This document shows, piece after piece, positions 34,278-47,174 of a stretch of DNA of 64,000 bases; the first letter of the stretch is position 1; every line of letters starts with the position of its first letter. The position numbers and the translations under genes were made by a program. This DNA is from Undaria pinnatifida (Eukaryota > Sar > Phaeophyceae > Laminariales > Alariaceae). The stretch lies in assembly GCA_012845835.1 (NCBI GenBank), contig JABAKD010000010.1, positions 13,945,401-14,009,400 of the forward strand, in the 5' to 3' direction. The notes under the pieces are model-generated. The model saw only the letters and a list, made by a program, of their open reading frames with translations. It was not told where the DNA came from and ran no database searches.

Positions 34278-37200
34278 CTGATGGGGGAGAAAAGAAGGGA
34301 AGGGAGGGAGGGGGAGGGGCGGGGGAGAGAGAGACAGGGCTTCAGCAAGAAGAGTGTTATCGATGAGCTCGTCGGGGGTGGGGGGAGGGCGGCGGAGATC
34401 AAAATAAATGGATCGCGGCAGCTCGTCCAAAGTACCGGCGCAAAGTTATACGGTTGTGACCGGGCGGGCGGGCGGGCGCGGAGTTAATGAGACAAAAACA
34501 CGCACACATGCCGTCTCGCTCCTTGATAACGTATACAGGTACAAACGAGTTTTGATCTTCAGCAAAATCCTGTGTCTTGCGTGGGGAAAACGGGAGGTCT
34601 CTGTCGGACAAGAAGGGGGTCGTGCTCAATCGCGACGGGTCTGACTGTATGTGCGTTCGTGTTCTTCACATTGAACTGATTGTTTTCAACCACCTACGTC
34701 CAGCACAACCAGTGTCCGCGCCGATGCCTCCTCCCCTAAAGATGAGCTCTGTGGTCGCAAACTACGACACAGCAGAGAAACACATCGCAAACACCGCAAG
34801 CAAGCTAATTTAGATATGCAATGAACCGCAATTAATACGCGGGCAAAACAAAACAAAAGATATGCAAGCCCCAGCACACCAGACTAATTACACAACAAAA
34901 AGGAAAAAACAACAACAGAAAAAAGGGGGAGGGGAGGGGGGGAAACACGACGATATGAAAGAAAGAAGAAAAAAAAAACTGCTGTAGTTGTGCTGGACGC
35001 CGTAGGAGAGTACAAGCCACGGTGTAACGTGACAAGAGAAAAAAAAAACACGCACACATGGGGGTCGAATCCCTCGGCAAAAATCTGTCATGATACACAC
35101 CAACCGGCCCTCTCGAAATAAAGACCGCCACGAAGAAATGTAAGCCCGAAAAAAAATTCGGGGGAAAAAAAATAAGAAACTCGACAGCTGTTATGCCGAA
35201 GTTGGTGTACATCCCTTATCAAACAAAATATCTAGACAGAAAAAAAAACAAAGCCTAGACTGAAGAAGAAAAAAAAAAAATCCGTGTCTCAACAGAGGTC
35301 CGGCTCTGCATACGACTTCAGGTTTTGAAGACTCGCCTTCGTCTCGCGTGCCGAAGGCGGCAGGTCCTTCTCGGACAGGAAAGGGACCGCGGCTCCCGCG
35401 CTCCCCAGCGCTAGGACCCCGCTTTTGAGGTCGATCACGCAAAGGTGCCGCTTGAGCATGTCCAGCCCGAACAGAAAGTCCACGTCGCTTGTCTGAGATT
35501 TTTTTTTGTTTTTCCAAGTAAAACAAGAAGAACGAAAGAGGAAACGATCAGGGACATAATAAAAAAACAAAGCGAAAACAAGAAAGTAATAACAAAGCAA
35601 TAATTTGCAACAAAACGACAAAACGGGAGAAGAAAGTAAGTAAGAACGTTTTGAAAACACAAAAAAAGGCAAAACGACAAAAAAGGAGAAGAAAGCAAGT
35701 AAAAAACGTTTTGGAAAACACAAAAAAAGGAACAGGAGAAGAAGAAAAGAGAAACGCAGGCAACGCCTACAAATGGAAAACAGGACAACAACCAATCAAG
35801 CAGAACGGAGAACCCGCCGCGGCCAACAAGACACGGCCAAACACACAAGCCATATTGTGCTCTCGCGCGTTTGGGTTCTCGTTCTTTTTCTTGTTTGCTA
35901 TCGCAACAAAAAAACGGAGAAATCGCCCGGGGCGATCCGGTTACACTTACCTCGAGAATGGTGAAGCTGCAGGGAAAATGGTGAGCCCCGATCTTGATCT
36001 GGGCCATGTGGATTATTCCCATAATTTTCCCTGTTCCCACGCCTGCACGCGGACGCCAAGGACAACAACGCACCACGTAGAAGGGAGTTAGTTTTCCGCG
36101 AAAACAGTCAAAACAAAAATGGTAGGAGCAGAAACAGAACCGTTTCTATCGGTCGTGAGATTCCGAGCGTCGGCACGCTCGCCAACAAAGGCAGATAACA
36201 AGAGGGGCTACGGCAGGAAGTGGCAGAAAGCACGGCCGGGAAGGTACACGAGCTTTGATTACCCCGCAGTTGAGGGGGACGAAAGCGGCACAGTAATAAA
36301 TGCCGCACACGGTGAGAGGGAAAGTGATGCGATGAGTTGATCATCGGCGACGACCTTGCACGTGGCGTTACAAAGGCCACCCCTTCCCCCCCCCCCCCCC
36401 CCCCATATCCTGGAAAATGCGAGGGCTAAACAGATAAGACGACAAAGCTCAAATTATTGACAAGACGCACCCATCCATGCAGCTACGTAGACATAAATAC
36501 AAGACACGACGGGTCGGGGGCTGTTCCCTACCTTTAGCCACGCCGTGAAAGCGCCGGTCCACCAGTCGCATCAAGCCGCATCGCTCCGCGCACTTGGCGG
36601 ACATGATGGTGATCTGCGCCCCGCTGTCGACAAACGCCTTCACGTGCACGTCGTTGATCTTCTCGCCGACACATACACGAACATCCCACCCCACACCACC
36701 CCCCAACGCCGCAAACAGATGCGACAACGCATACATAAGATTACATGCGAACGAAAAACATCGAGCGGTGAAGCGTGTATGATGTGTATGCGCGCCTTCG
36801 ATGTAGCAGTTTCCGTTGGTGCACGTACATGTAAATCGATTTTGGTAGTGTCACTTTGAGCTATGAATGTGTTTACCCCCCCCCCCCCCTCCTCCCAACC
36901 ACCCTTCCCCTCCCTGCACCTCCCCCCCCCCTCCCCCCATCCATCCCCATCCCCCTGAGAGTCACGCACCCTCACAGACACATGACGACAAAGCCATCAA
37001 CTTTTTTTTTTTTTTATCCTCCGGCGGATGGGGAAAAATAAAGCTCAAGCTCACCACACTTCCACGTATTTTCATACGCGTCGTGTGTCGATTTAACTCA
37101 GTTGCTTTCGCAACCCAACGCTAGCTGGCGCACCCTTCGGATTCCACTGTAGCGATAGCGTGAGCTGACCCTATCAGTGGTCCTCGTTTTACAACCCCGG

Positions 37201-38845
37201 CAGCGCAAGCTATAGTTGTGTACGGATGCGTGTGTATGTCGAGCATTAACGTTTTAACGTTACAAAACAAGAGGGCTAACTCACAGCCCATATGTAGGAC
37301 AAGGTTCCCCATCGGGATGTGGTAAACTTGAAATTCCGGGGGTGTCTGCAGTTCGAAAGGGGGGGAAAAGCTCTTGCAAAAACTAGAGAAAAAAACACCA
37401 TCCACCGCTCTTGTGGCTGGGCAAGAAACACCAACCAGCCCAACCGAGTTTAAAGGTTGTAGTCTACTTGCAAGAACTGTATTAAAAAAACAAAAAGCAG
37501 GTGAGCAAAGGTGAGCAAAAAATAAAACTACGGTCGTGTCATAGCTCACAACCTTCTTTTGGCACAGCTCTACGCGTTTCGCGGATACGTTTCCATACCT
37601 TGCGTACTCCTACTTTCGAGCATTCCACGGGCTACATTATTGCGGTACGTTAATGTTACAACAGCACGCCATCAACGACAACAACAGCAACAACGACAAC
37701 GACAACTACAACTACAACAACAACAGCAACAACAACAGCAACACCAACAACAACCCCTTTGATTGACACCGTGCACGTCAATAACGTGCAACATCGATAT
37801 CTCAGTGTCGATGTAGAGCATGTTAACGCGCGCGAAGACCTCCGGCGCTTCCCCCATGGCCATGTGGCAACAACGCACCACCACAGCAACACCAACAACA
37901 AATCACCAATACCAACACCAACACACATGCTGCGGTCGAGGCACACGCCTTTTTTTCAGGAGCTCCGCACTTGTGGACCTTCTATACTATCTTAACCACA
38001 ACAGTTACTCATCTTGAGCAAACCGAAAGTGCAATCCGATGAAAGGAACCCGTTCTCCTGGTGAACAAAACAATAATTGGGCTAAACAAGAAAGGATGTC
38101 ATTCCCAAGATTTTGGGCTTATAAGCCTCGTCATCCAGAAATTAAATTTGGTTGAAATGTGATACCTCTATCATAGCATGCGTCCCAACACCAACACCAC
38201 CACCACCAACAACACCAACACCAACACCACCACCACCAACAACAACGACACCATCACCAACACCACCACCAACAACAACGACGCCATCACCAACACCAAC
38301 ACCAACACCAACACCAACACCAACACCACCAACAACAACACCAACACCAACACCAACATCAACAACAACACCAACACCAACACCAACACCAACACCACCA
38401 ACAACAACACCACCACCACCACCAACACCAACACCAACAACACCAACACCACCAACACCAACACCAACAACAAACACAACAGCAGCTCTCAATTCTGACA
38501 CCGTTCGCGTCCATCAATACCGTACAGGAACGGTATCTAGCAGTTACCTCGGTGTCGATGTAGAGCATGTTAACGCGTGTGAAGACCTCCGGCGCCTCCT
38601 CCATGGCCATGTGGTAGTTCTGGTCGATGGCTTCCTGCTCGATCATTTTCTGGATCTTCGCTTGATTCTGAAAATAATGTGTACGTCAAGGAGGACGCCC
38701 GCAAGGTTACATAACCGATAGGCGGGTGGGGGGGGCTCGGTAAATGCTTTCATCTGGCCAGAACCAGGAACATATGCCAAATCATAGTTTTTAATGCGTC
38801 TAGTAAGCCAGCCAGCAAGCAAGCCAGCCAGCCAGCCAGCCAGCC

Positions 38846-38918
<73 letters not shown>

Positions 38919-41391
38919 ACAATCAATCGAGCAAGCAAGCAAGCTAGCAAGCTAGCAAGCTAGCAAGCTAGCAAGCTAGCAAGCAAGCAAGTAAACAATC
39001 AATCAAGCGAGCGGGTATGCCTAAGCCAGCCAGACAACATCGTTGAGCGCGAAGTTGGAAGCCCTTGCCGCGTTCTTTTTGTTCTTCTCTGGAGTCGAGG
39101 AACCATTCGAAGACAAGAGCGAAATGTCCGCCTCAGCAGGAACAGCTAAGTCCACAAACGTCCGCACCCGTCTGTAGCTCTACTGCAGTACATCAGTACC
39201 GTGCTGCAGAAGCCATACAAAACAAAACGCGAAAAAAAAAGGTAAATGGAGGTGACAAGAAAGAAAAAAACAGGCAAAAACAAAAAAAAACGCAAAAGTC
39301 AAGGCGACGGAAAACAAAAGACAAAAGAGAAAACCAAAACCAAAACCACAAGCCAAAGGTAAACCAAAAAAAAGCAGCAGGCAAAACAAATACGTACTCG
39401 TACAGGCCAAGGCAAAGCCATAGCCAAAAGCAAAATATACCCATTAAAACTAAACGCAACCCCCCCCCCCCCCCCAAACCAAAAGCGAAGGCAAAAACAA
39501 CAACAAAAAGCAAAAGCAAAGGCAAAATAACACACAAAACACAGAAAGGCAAACGTAAAAGCGAAAGCGAATGCGAAGCAACACCCGTATCGTACCTCTT
39601 CGCTGTCTGGGTTAGCGAATAACGCCGCCCTCTCCGTCTCCTGGGTCCACTTGACCTTGTGGCTTCGCATCTGCTGCATCATCACGCACGTCCGCACTTT
39701 CCCCACATCTCCCGTCTCCACTGCCTCCGCGAGCTCGGAGTCAACCTGTGTTGGGAGGCGTTTATCCGTTCGAAAAAGGAAAGTGGACCGGTCGAACGGA
39801 CGCCCAAATATTCAAAAAAAAAACGTTGCATTAGTCAGCTTCAGAACTCATACGTCCAAGCACAAGACGGCCTGGTCGAGCTCAACAACACACTACGATT
39901 GTCGCTAGCTTCAGAGCTGGGAAGGGGCGTTCATCCGTTCGAAAAAGAAAAATAGACCGATCGGATGCAAAAAAAAAAGAAACAAACGAACGAAAAAAAA
40001 AAAGTTGCTTTAGCCAGCTTCAGAATTCATGCGTTCAAGCGCAAGGTGGCCATGTTTTAGGGAAAAACTATCCCCCGTAGCAACGTCGTGATGGTGCAGG
40101 CGGCCAGTGCAAATATTGCCCGATTTTAAAACGCAGTACATTGCGACGTTCCACAGCAGTACAGCAGCAGCATCCATTATCGCACTCGTCTTATGAATTC
40201 AGGCACGTAGGTGCAATAATCTCGTACTGGCGCCACATTTAGGGGAAAAACTACTTGAAAAAAGCGTGGAATAATGTTGGCAGCAGCACGAAGCCTGGTC
40301 GTATGATAGCAAAAAGAGGGAATGGGTGCTACCGTATTTAGTCGACTGCTTGATCGATTGAGTGATGGCACCAAGGCTACGTTGTTGTAGTATCGACGCG
40401 AGTCGACGAGGCAAGAAAATGCTGCAGTCGTCTCGAGATAAAAACGAAGGCGCGCACCGTGGTGGGGATGGGGGAGGAGGGCCCGCTATGTGACCCCGGA
40501 TCTGACTTACTACTGGGAGGGAGCGCGAGAGTAGGGCGAGGATAATAAAAGGGATGGAAAATAAAAGAAAAGAAAAAGAATCACCCCTACAGTGTACTAC
40601 CATTTTTTTTAGTCACTCGCACGAGCGACTCTGTACCTCACGGACGCAAAGACTTTTACGCCTTTGTTTTGGCGCAGCGTAGCTGACCCTTCCATTGCGG
40701 GTTCAGGGCGCATCATTTAAAACAGCACGTATGCTCAAGATCGAAAAGGATCATGGGGGAGAGTCACTCGCGCGAGTGAGCCCGAGCCACTGCCCCAAAA
40801 ATCCCGCTATAACAAGACCCTCTACACAATAGCCTCGTAGCCTCGGCCAATGGTTGGTTATTTGATTCGTTGTATGGTTGGTTGGGTGGGTGGTTTTGTT
40901 GATTTTGTTGGCCGATCACGGTGTTTGCGAAAATTCTGGTACCAACTTTGGTTGGGTAGGAAATGGGTAGGAAAAACATGGAAATTGACCCATTTCCAAA
41001 TCCTAAATTATTCTAGTCTAACTCCAAGTGCTTTGTCCCCGCGGTGCTAAAAGGGTTGATATAGCATTGAAACCGTCGAACTTTGCAATCCAAGGCCAAC
41101 TCAACCCACGAATAATCGGCGAAACATTAGGTCAGAAATATGTTTTCCTACCATTTTTTTTCGAATCTATGTTTTCGTGAATTGGTTGGCCGTGGGTGAT
41201 AATGCTCGTTGGTTTCAATACTTTTTTTTTTTGCCAACCCAACGGAGGTTGGAAACAAACACCCTACTGATTGGTCGTTGATTGGTCGATTGAAATCATT
41301 GGTTGATTGATTGGTTGATTGAGTGATTGCTTGATTGATTGATCAACCGATTGATTGATTGATTGATCGATTGTTTGATCGATCGATTGGT

Positions 41392-41431
<40 letters not shown>

Positions 41432-43863
41432 TGATTGATTGTTTGATTGATTGGATGATTGATTGAATCATTCATTCATTGAATGACTGATTGATTGATT
41501 GATTGATCGACCGATTGGCGATTATATATCGTACATCGCTTATCATACACGTCCACCGCATGACCGATCGATGCAGAGGTGTGCCAGCTACCAACAGAAG
41601 GCGCTGCCGATGCCGAGAGATGGTTGTCCCTACAGCTCACTGGCTAACACCCCAACGTTCATCTTCTACTTTTTGAACTCAAAATAGCAGCATGAGCGGG
41701 TGTCGAACGACGCCAACAACAAACCGCAAGAGAACAACAAAACGTGAGCGTACATGGTGTAATTGCCTCAGCAGCTGCGGGTTCTCCTTGAAGAAAGCTA
41801 GAAGCGTGTTGGCCTCTAGGCTTTTGATGTCGGCCAGGGTCGGCCCGCTTGGCGCCGCCTTTTCTCGACACGGAACATGACAGGGAGAATCCGGCAGGCG
41901 ACAGACGGCAGGCGGCAAGGGACAAGGGGCGGAGAGGGGGCTTAACGTTTGCTCCTAGCATAATTAAAATATATATTGTAGATACAAGGTTCGGGATGTA
42001 GTTGGTTTGAAATCCCGGGCGTGTAGCACGTTGAAAAGGCGGACAAAACTCTCGCAAAACTGGAAAAAAAAGGATTAGTTACCGTGCAAGATCATAGGTT
42101 AGTCTACATACGCCAGCTGTATTTTTGACCAATTGAGCGATCGATACTCACTTTAAAGTCGACTTCGAATATAAATGGTCGGTGCCCAGCCGACAAAACA
42201 GAGAAGGGCAGCGAGCAAGCACTTCTACTGCTGTTGCAACGACAGCTGCGACACCAGGCCATACGCAGCAGTAACAGTTGTTGCTCCTTGTCTGCTTGTT
42301 TGCAGTGCCATGGTTGCGTTTACGATCTGCTCCACACATCGACATCATGGTTGAAATGATCACGAGTGGCAAGAAAGAGCCAAAAACTACCAATAACAAA
42401 GCCAAAAGACAAAAAAGTCAAAACGCACGGAGCAAAGAAAAAACGCTGCTGTACGAAGAAACACACACGACCAAAACACTCACTACGCCGAACATACCAA
42501 ACACACCAAGCACAAGGCAGACACACGCACACAAACCACGCGCGCCAGCCACACGCACATGCATACGGGCCGGTCCAAGCAGCGCTCATCACTCCCCTAT
42601 ATGGATACGTGTCTACCAGCGTCGAACATTGAGAGAGAACGAACCTTTTCGACCGAAATAAACAACATCAGCACCATCGTTGTCATTGCGATCAAAGAAG
42701 GGGGAGGGGAGGGGTGGGTGGGTGGGTAACTATTGCGGAGTGAGGGGCTTACCGAACCACCACCACCCTTGGTGATGAGAAGCAAGTCTTGGTTGCCCAC
42801 GCCAGCACTGGTCATGGTGGCATCGTCTGCGAGGGGGAGCCCGTTGAAGCACACCTGAGACCCTGGTGCCACGGTGAGCTCCTTAGCAAGGCGCGTTTTG
42901 ATCTCCGAGACAGCCGTATCTCCCGATACCTGTGGTACGAGCAAAAACAGAGTGTTTGCCGTGAGAGCGGTCACGGGCGTCGAATCAAGCCGGAAGTTTA
43001 TCATGCTGCGTTTGGACGCGCAAGGCGTAGTTGCGCGGTTGCTCAGCGTCGCGTCGCCGGCGAAGAGGCAAAGGGCGGGAGCGGTCGGCGTTTGGCATAT
43101 TTGAGGCGGATCTGGTGTCGAATAGGCGGCGGGTTTTTTGGCGTTTCACCTTCCGCAGCAAGAGCCAAGCAAAACCCTATCAAGATAGTATAGCCGTAGC
43201 TAGGGAATCGCGCAGTAGGAATTAATAACTGTCGTAAACTTTTCTGCGTTGGTGGATGATGGTCGGTTGTTGGCGTTCGTTGTCATCTCGTGGCCTACGA
43301 TGTCCTCCATGGTCATAAGACTGGTGTAAGCAGGAGGATGACTTTCCGGGTGGCTATCTCCCCCGCACCTGATCCCCAGGGATCAAGTCGGGTCGACATA
43401 CTCACCCATTCGCATACAGCGGCAGCTTGTGCTGCTGGAGTAGCAACGGTGACCACCGGTAGGGACAGCTCGCGCTGTCGCTACCACGGTAACTGAAGGA
43501 TACGCCAGCTATTAATAGCGCTGGATTGCAAGAACACTTGAGTTAAATTGACACACGACATGTACGGAAATACGAGCAAGTGTGGTGAGCTTTGAGGCTT
43601 ATTTATCCCCATCCGCCGGAGGATAACAAAAAGCAAAAAGCAAAAACAAAAAGTGCTTTTGTTCCCCCCTTTCGACTTGCGACACCCCCGGGATATCCAG
43701 TCAACCCCATCCCGCGAAGGTCGAAGGGGGCCTTGTACCAGGGTATAACGTGCTACCGATCACCTCGACAGTGAAAAAGATAATCAACATGCCGGAGGGA
43801 GCACTCACTCACCAGGTGCAGAGTCAACATGCGAATTAATGAATACGTGCCGATCGGGCCCAT
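33894..43863 (-). CDS. DDI1: DDI1-type ubiquitin-dependent aspartic protease and proteasome shuttle
   Basis: Nine exons: 43863-43813, 42929-42753, 41858-41754, 39745-39596, 38667-38548, 36658-36532, 36042-35951, 35492-35337, 34277-33894, giving about 453 residues. The product binds ubiquitinated clients and the proteasome and can cleave some substrates. Order: ubiquitin-like domain (exons 1-2), helical linker (3-5), retroviral-protease-like domain with [11 protein letters not shown] and GLDMLKRH (6-8), Pro/Ala-rich linker and C-terminal UBA ending LTQMDMS (9). All frames join; exon 6 ends in phase 1. The usual start is uncertain (ATG at 43863 or 43830). Joining exon 8 to 9 requires a GC donor; reading on instead ends at 35289 without UBA. 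Exon 6 could start 3 bases earlier (gag|aag alternative). Length and domain order are as usual for the family. Confidence 0.9.
35289..36658 (-). other. DDI1: DDI1 exons 6-8: retroviral-protease-like domain
   Basis: The catalytic DSGA motif (in [15 protein letters not shown]) is at the start of exon 6, followed by [16 protein letters not shown], a signature found in DDI1 but not in viral proteases. Exon 7 ([17 protein letters not shown]) holds the flap-side strands, and exon 8 begins [16 protein letters not shown], which contains the second conserved hydrophobic-Gly motif. The enzyme acts as a dimer, one Asp per subunit. All key residues are present, so it should be active. Confidence 0.9.
37667..37757. 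repeat. (CAA/CAG)n tract in DDI1 intron 5
   Basis: CAACAG and CAA triplets with early CGA and CTA interruptions. It lies next to the exon-5 copy at 37801-37867, as the larger tract at 38187-38482 lies next to true exon 5. Tract and exon end therefore seem to have been duplicated together. Confidence 0.85.
37801..37867 (-). pseudogene. Decayed copy of the 3' end of DDI1 exon 5
   Basis: The 67 bases match the last 67 coding bases of exon 5 (38548-38614) with about six differences and still encode [20 protein letters not shown]. The splice donor is lost (gag|atatcg in place of gag|gtaact) and no acceptor is visible upstream, so it should not be spliced. Similarity continues into the intron (a gacaccgt block). 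It lies in intron 5. Confidence 0.85.
38187..38482. repeat. Compound (CAC/CAA)n tract in DDI1 intron 5
   Basis: About 300 bases of CAACAC, CAA and CAC triplets beside the donor of exon 5. Reading-frame artefacts (poly-Thr/Pro, poly-Asn, Val/Gly-rich) arise on both strands. Confidence 0.95.
38808..39005. repeat. (GCAA)n tetranucleotide tract in DDI1 intron 4
   Basis: GCCA, GCAA and GCTA tetramers, with ctagcaag repeated five times near 38941-38985. On the coding (minus) strand it is a TTGC-rich pyrimidine-leaning stretch about 140 bases before exon 5. Confidence 0.95.
40385..40560 (+). repeat. Dispersed repeat family J, copy 4, in DDI1 intron 3
   Basis: Matches 6430-6620 by the ordered blocks gacgcgagtcgacgagg, aacgaaggc, gtgggg, ggaggagg, ccccggatctga. 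It is in the opposite orientation to the DDI1 transcript. Confidence 0.6.
41270..41520. repeat. (GATT)n tetranucleotide tract
   Basis: TTGATTGATTGATT with GATC, GTTT and TTCA interruptions, in DDI1 intron 3. Flanking sequence 40620-41270 and 41520-41750 shows nothing recognisable except two short palindromes of the type actcgcgcgagtga near 40612 and 40765. Confidence 0.9.
42753..43863 (-). other. DDI1: DDI1 exons 1-2: ubiquitin-like domain
   Basis: Exon 1 is a very short coding exon, 51 bases from the upstream ATG (MGPIG...) or 18 bases from the inner ATG (MLTLHL), closing at ctg|gtgagtgag. Exon 2 (42929-42753) continues [17 protein letters not shown], then [15 protein letters not shown] and [12 protein letters not shown], the ubiquitin fold's helix, LxxxG turn and last strand. 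The first strand looks shortened compared with other family members, so a further 5' exon cannot be excluded. The intron between them is 883 bp. Confidence 0.75.
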
Positions 43864-45969
43864 GGTCAGGGTCCGTCAGTCCGCTTTCCGTCTCCTTGTC
43901 TCCTTGTAGGTTCTACATTCTACTCACTTGCTGGTACTACTCTCGTATACTGGCCGTTAACACCATGCTCGTACCGCTGTATTATGTGCTGTACCTGTGT
44001 GTTGCGTAGACGTACCGAGCTACCGATCACACCAGAAGAAAGAAGCAGAGGGAGGAGCACGGTTCTTGCATTCACTGACCTCTATCTGAGAAGAATTACC
44101 CTCCTCGGTAGCGACTGTCACGAACATGACGATACAGAGACTGGATGGCTCCAAGCAGGTTGGTGCGATGAGCGGTGAAGTTGTATAACTCTAGAAGTCT
44201 AGTCGAGAAGGTGTGGCTCCAAGCTCCAAGCTGCTGCCGGTCGTTGTCGTTGTCGCCGTCGTCGTGAAGTTTTATAAAAAATTGAAAAAAGTTAGCTGGG
44301 ATGAGAGTACGACCTGTAAAACACAGCTGCGCGAAGTTTTCACTTGTAACGACAAACCTCTCGTAACACAACAAACGATGGTAAAGCGGAAGATAAAAGC
44401 GTGAACGACGCGCGCACGTCACAGGAGTGAGGGAAGGGAAAACCGCTGATGTTCCCAACCAAATGACAGGGAAAGGTTCCTTCCGCAGAGTTCGGCTGGG
44501 TGGCAGGTTGGTTGTGTGCTGGCTGACTAACACCAAAATGCGGCGTAAATACAATGTACCATCCCCCATAACATAACGCAAAACAAAAAGCTGTAAACTC
44601 CTTCTCGCCGCTAGTCGCTGGTAGCACCACATCAAGCATCAAGTGACACGACTATCGAGGATAGGAGCTTTTAAGTTGACGGATTCCAAGACTCAGAGAC
44701 GACGATGGCGGACAAGGCAGATGGAAGGGTGCTCCTCCCCAGCGATGTGAGCAGTTGAACCCTCTAGGTAGTGCAAGCGACACCTCGGACCGCTAACTCT
44801 ATTGTCAGCTGTCCGTGTTGTTTTGTTCCTCATACTCGTAGCCTTCTGGAGAACATTGACCAGCAACAGCAGTACCAGGCAGTTGCGTACTGATTATAAT
44901 AGGCAGAATCATGTGCTCCATCCCCGATCTCCTCCGGCATTTGAATTCTGCAGTACGACGCAATCGTTTCTGTTTCGGTGTGGTTTTGCTGTCGCCAGCA
45001 CGATAGAGATAGAGATTTAGACTATACATACGTATATGGGAGGTGGCGACCAAAGAACAGAGGGTCGATGCAAGGCATTAGTCTATGCAAAGTGATTGCT
45101 TGTGTCAGTGTCCAACTCGCTGAGGTATCGTACGATACCCTCTTTCTTTTGCCAAGGCTTCGATCTTTAAGGTTACATAGCACACGTATTCCCTCTCTCA
45201 CTCGATACGCGGTCAATTTTCCAGACAGAAAACGCATGTACTTCTTGAACTTGTTCTTCGATGCCAGATATTAGCTACCAGGTATACATACTAGTCGTAA
45301 TGCTGACCTGACAAAACTTCACCAGGTCCTTGTCGTTTTCGACCGTGCACAATTAATTGGCCTCTGCTTCCGGCTTTACGACTCGGTCACTTTCCACTTT
45401 TCACCTGCCTGTGCTGGACTCCACCTCGCCTATTCCATCATCTCCCGCCTCACAACCCCATTGCATTGCTCCGCTATCTCCCGCGGCATCGCCACCCTGC
45501 AACATAACCCCCAAACTTTTTCTAGCAAACCCTACCCCCTTCAACCTTCAATCCTCATATGGCACACGCGAGGCCTGCAACCCGGGGAAAACTCCTTAGT
45601 GCCCCCTTACTCGTTATTTACATCTCGCTGCGCGCAGCACTCCCCCGCATCAACGCACAGTAGCAGCAGTTGCAAGTAACAAGCACCGAGAGTATTACAT
45701 GGCAAGCAGTCGGTTCTGCCATTCAAAAGTAGTCGGTTGCGTCTGGCTCTCTGAGCACCTTCCTGCCGTCCCTCCGTCTGCCCCGCCGCTGCACCAACGC
45801 TGCCCTTCTCCAAAACTTCTGCCAAACTCTTCGACCTTCAATCTTCACAGCATCAGTAGTTACCCTCTTGCTCTCGTGCCTGCCTCGGGCCCAAACGTGC
45901 TTGCTCAATATACGAGATCCATGTTCGTTTTTGCAATTACTACCCCCCCTTAGACTACGAGAGATGCTC
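43864..45969. other. Intergenic region, 5' side of DDI1
   Basis: DDI1 (minus) and the aminopeptidase (plus) diverge from this side. No coding exon, known repeat or certain promoter element was found. The stretch 45370-45900 is C/T-rich with two loosely similar blocks (cttcaaccttcaatcctca and cttcgaccttcaatcttca). One exact TACCAGGTA lies at 45276-45284. Confidence 0.4.
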
Positions 45970-46950
45970 AGGTACGACGAGTAAATACAATATTAAGAGC
46001 AGAACTAGGAATGCACTCATTTAAAACAAATACCGACGTGCGAAAGTTGAGATGGCAACGTAAAGACTATGCCAAGAAGAGGTTGCCAGCCATAGTTGAT
46101 AGGGCTATATATGGGAGAAAATCACAAAAGGGCGAGCTGGAATAAGATGGGATACTGTAGTCCCGAAAATATGGAAGGATTTAGGGGGGACCAAGAAGAG
46201 GTACTGTCTATAGAGAAGTTTGGCGGGTACAAGACAGAAGTAAAAGAAGGCCCCCTCCCTCCTGATCAGGTCCTGTCCTCCTCCGCAAGCGGCACTGCTG
46301 TCTATAGAGAAGTTTGTCGGGTACAAGACAGAAGTAAAAGAAATAATAGAAAAAATGGAAGGACAAGCGCTAAGAAATGAGGTAAAAGAGGAAAAACACT
46401 TAGAGATATGCGGGGGGTTGAGGGAAGATATTGGAATGAAAAGGTAACTGCACGGCCCAATGGACTACGCGAAAAAGTTGAAACTGCGGTTTCGTGTAGG
46501 GGACTTGGACCTGCCAGAAAGAAAAATAAATTACCAGTAGTCGAGAGGAGGAGGACGTGGCTACAAATATGTGCCCCGTGTGGCACAACAGAGAGTAGGA
46601 CTCACATAGTAGGAGAATGTGAAATATACAGGGAGGGACGGAATGCGTTAGAGGATGGGATGAGGAAATTAGACGTATGTGACATGAAAGAGTTGGGTAG
46701 ACTAGAGAGTAGCGAGAAAACGATCGCTATCCTATGAGATAAATGGTGGCCGCAGACGGCGAAACAGGATGGGGATAGGATAAGCAAACAGTTTCTATGT
46801 AGAATATGGAAGAAGCGTAATGAGCGCCAAATGTTGGATGTGTCTCTACTAGGAGTAGGAACGGTGCTCCGTCTCGAAAGGGATGCGTGGTCAATGGTCA
46901 TACGACTAGGGCCAGCAACAGATGATTATGCCCCCCCCCCCCCCCCCCCC
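45970..46950 (+). mobile_element. LINE (non-LTR retrotransposon) remnant with poly-C 3' end, copy 4
   Basis: The longest copy of the family. In shifting frames it reads TDVRKLRWQRKDYAKKRLPAI, GRAGIRWDTVVPKIWKDL, then YLHGPMDYAKKLKLRFRVGD, LDLPERKINY, a Cys/His stretch (CAPCGTTESRTHIVGECEIY), LESSEKTIAIL and KWWPQTAKQDGDRISKQFL. The Cys-His pattern after the enzymatic part resembles the C-terminal zinc-binding region of LINE ORF2 proteins. Reverse transcriptase motifs themselves are missing, so it is 5'-truncated. Stops, frameshifts and an internal repeat of ctatagagaagttt (46208 and 46301) break it. The 3' end is about 20 C. It lies 225 bases upstream of the aminopeptidase exon 1. Confidence 0.7.
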
Positions 46951-47174
46951 TATCTGGGATGAATAAATTGTAATTGCATGAACTAACCCTCAGTGTGCAG
47001 AGCCGGAACGCACACAGCGCCTCCGAAATATCTGCAATGGTGGTATTGACATCAGTACAAACTAGTATGTGCGATTTGAGAGGGTTTCCAACGTGCATGA
47101 AGGCGTTTCCGTACAGGGGACGATACGCCAATTTGTGCTTCCTCAAGAAATGTTGTTACCCATCCACAACTCCA

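Noticed and set aside
38152-38721. 189-codon Pro/Thr-rich plus-strand frame
   Set aside because: Shadow of the CAC/CAA tract and of DDI1 exon 5 on the other strand.
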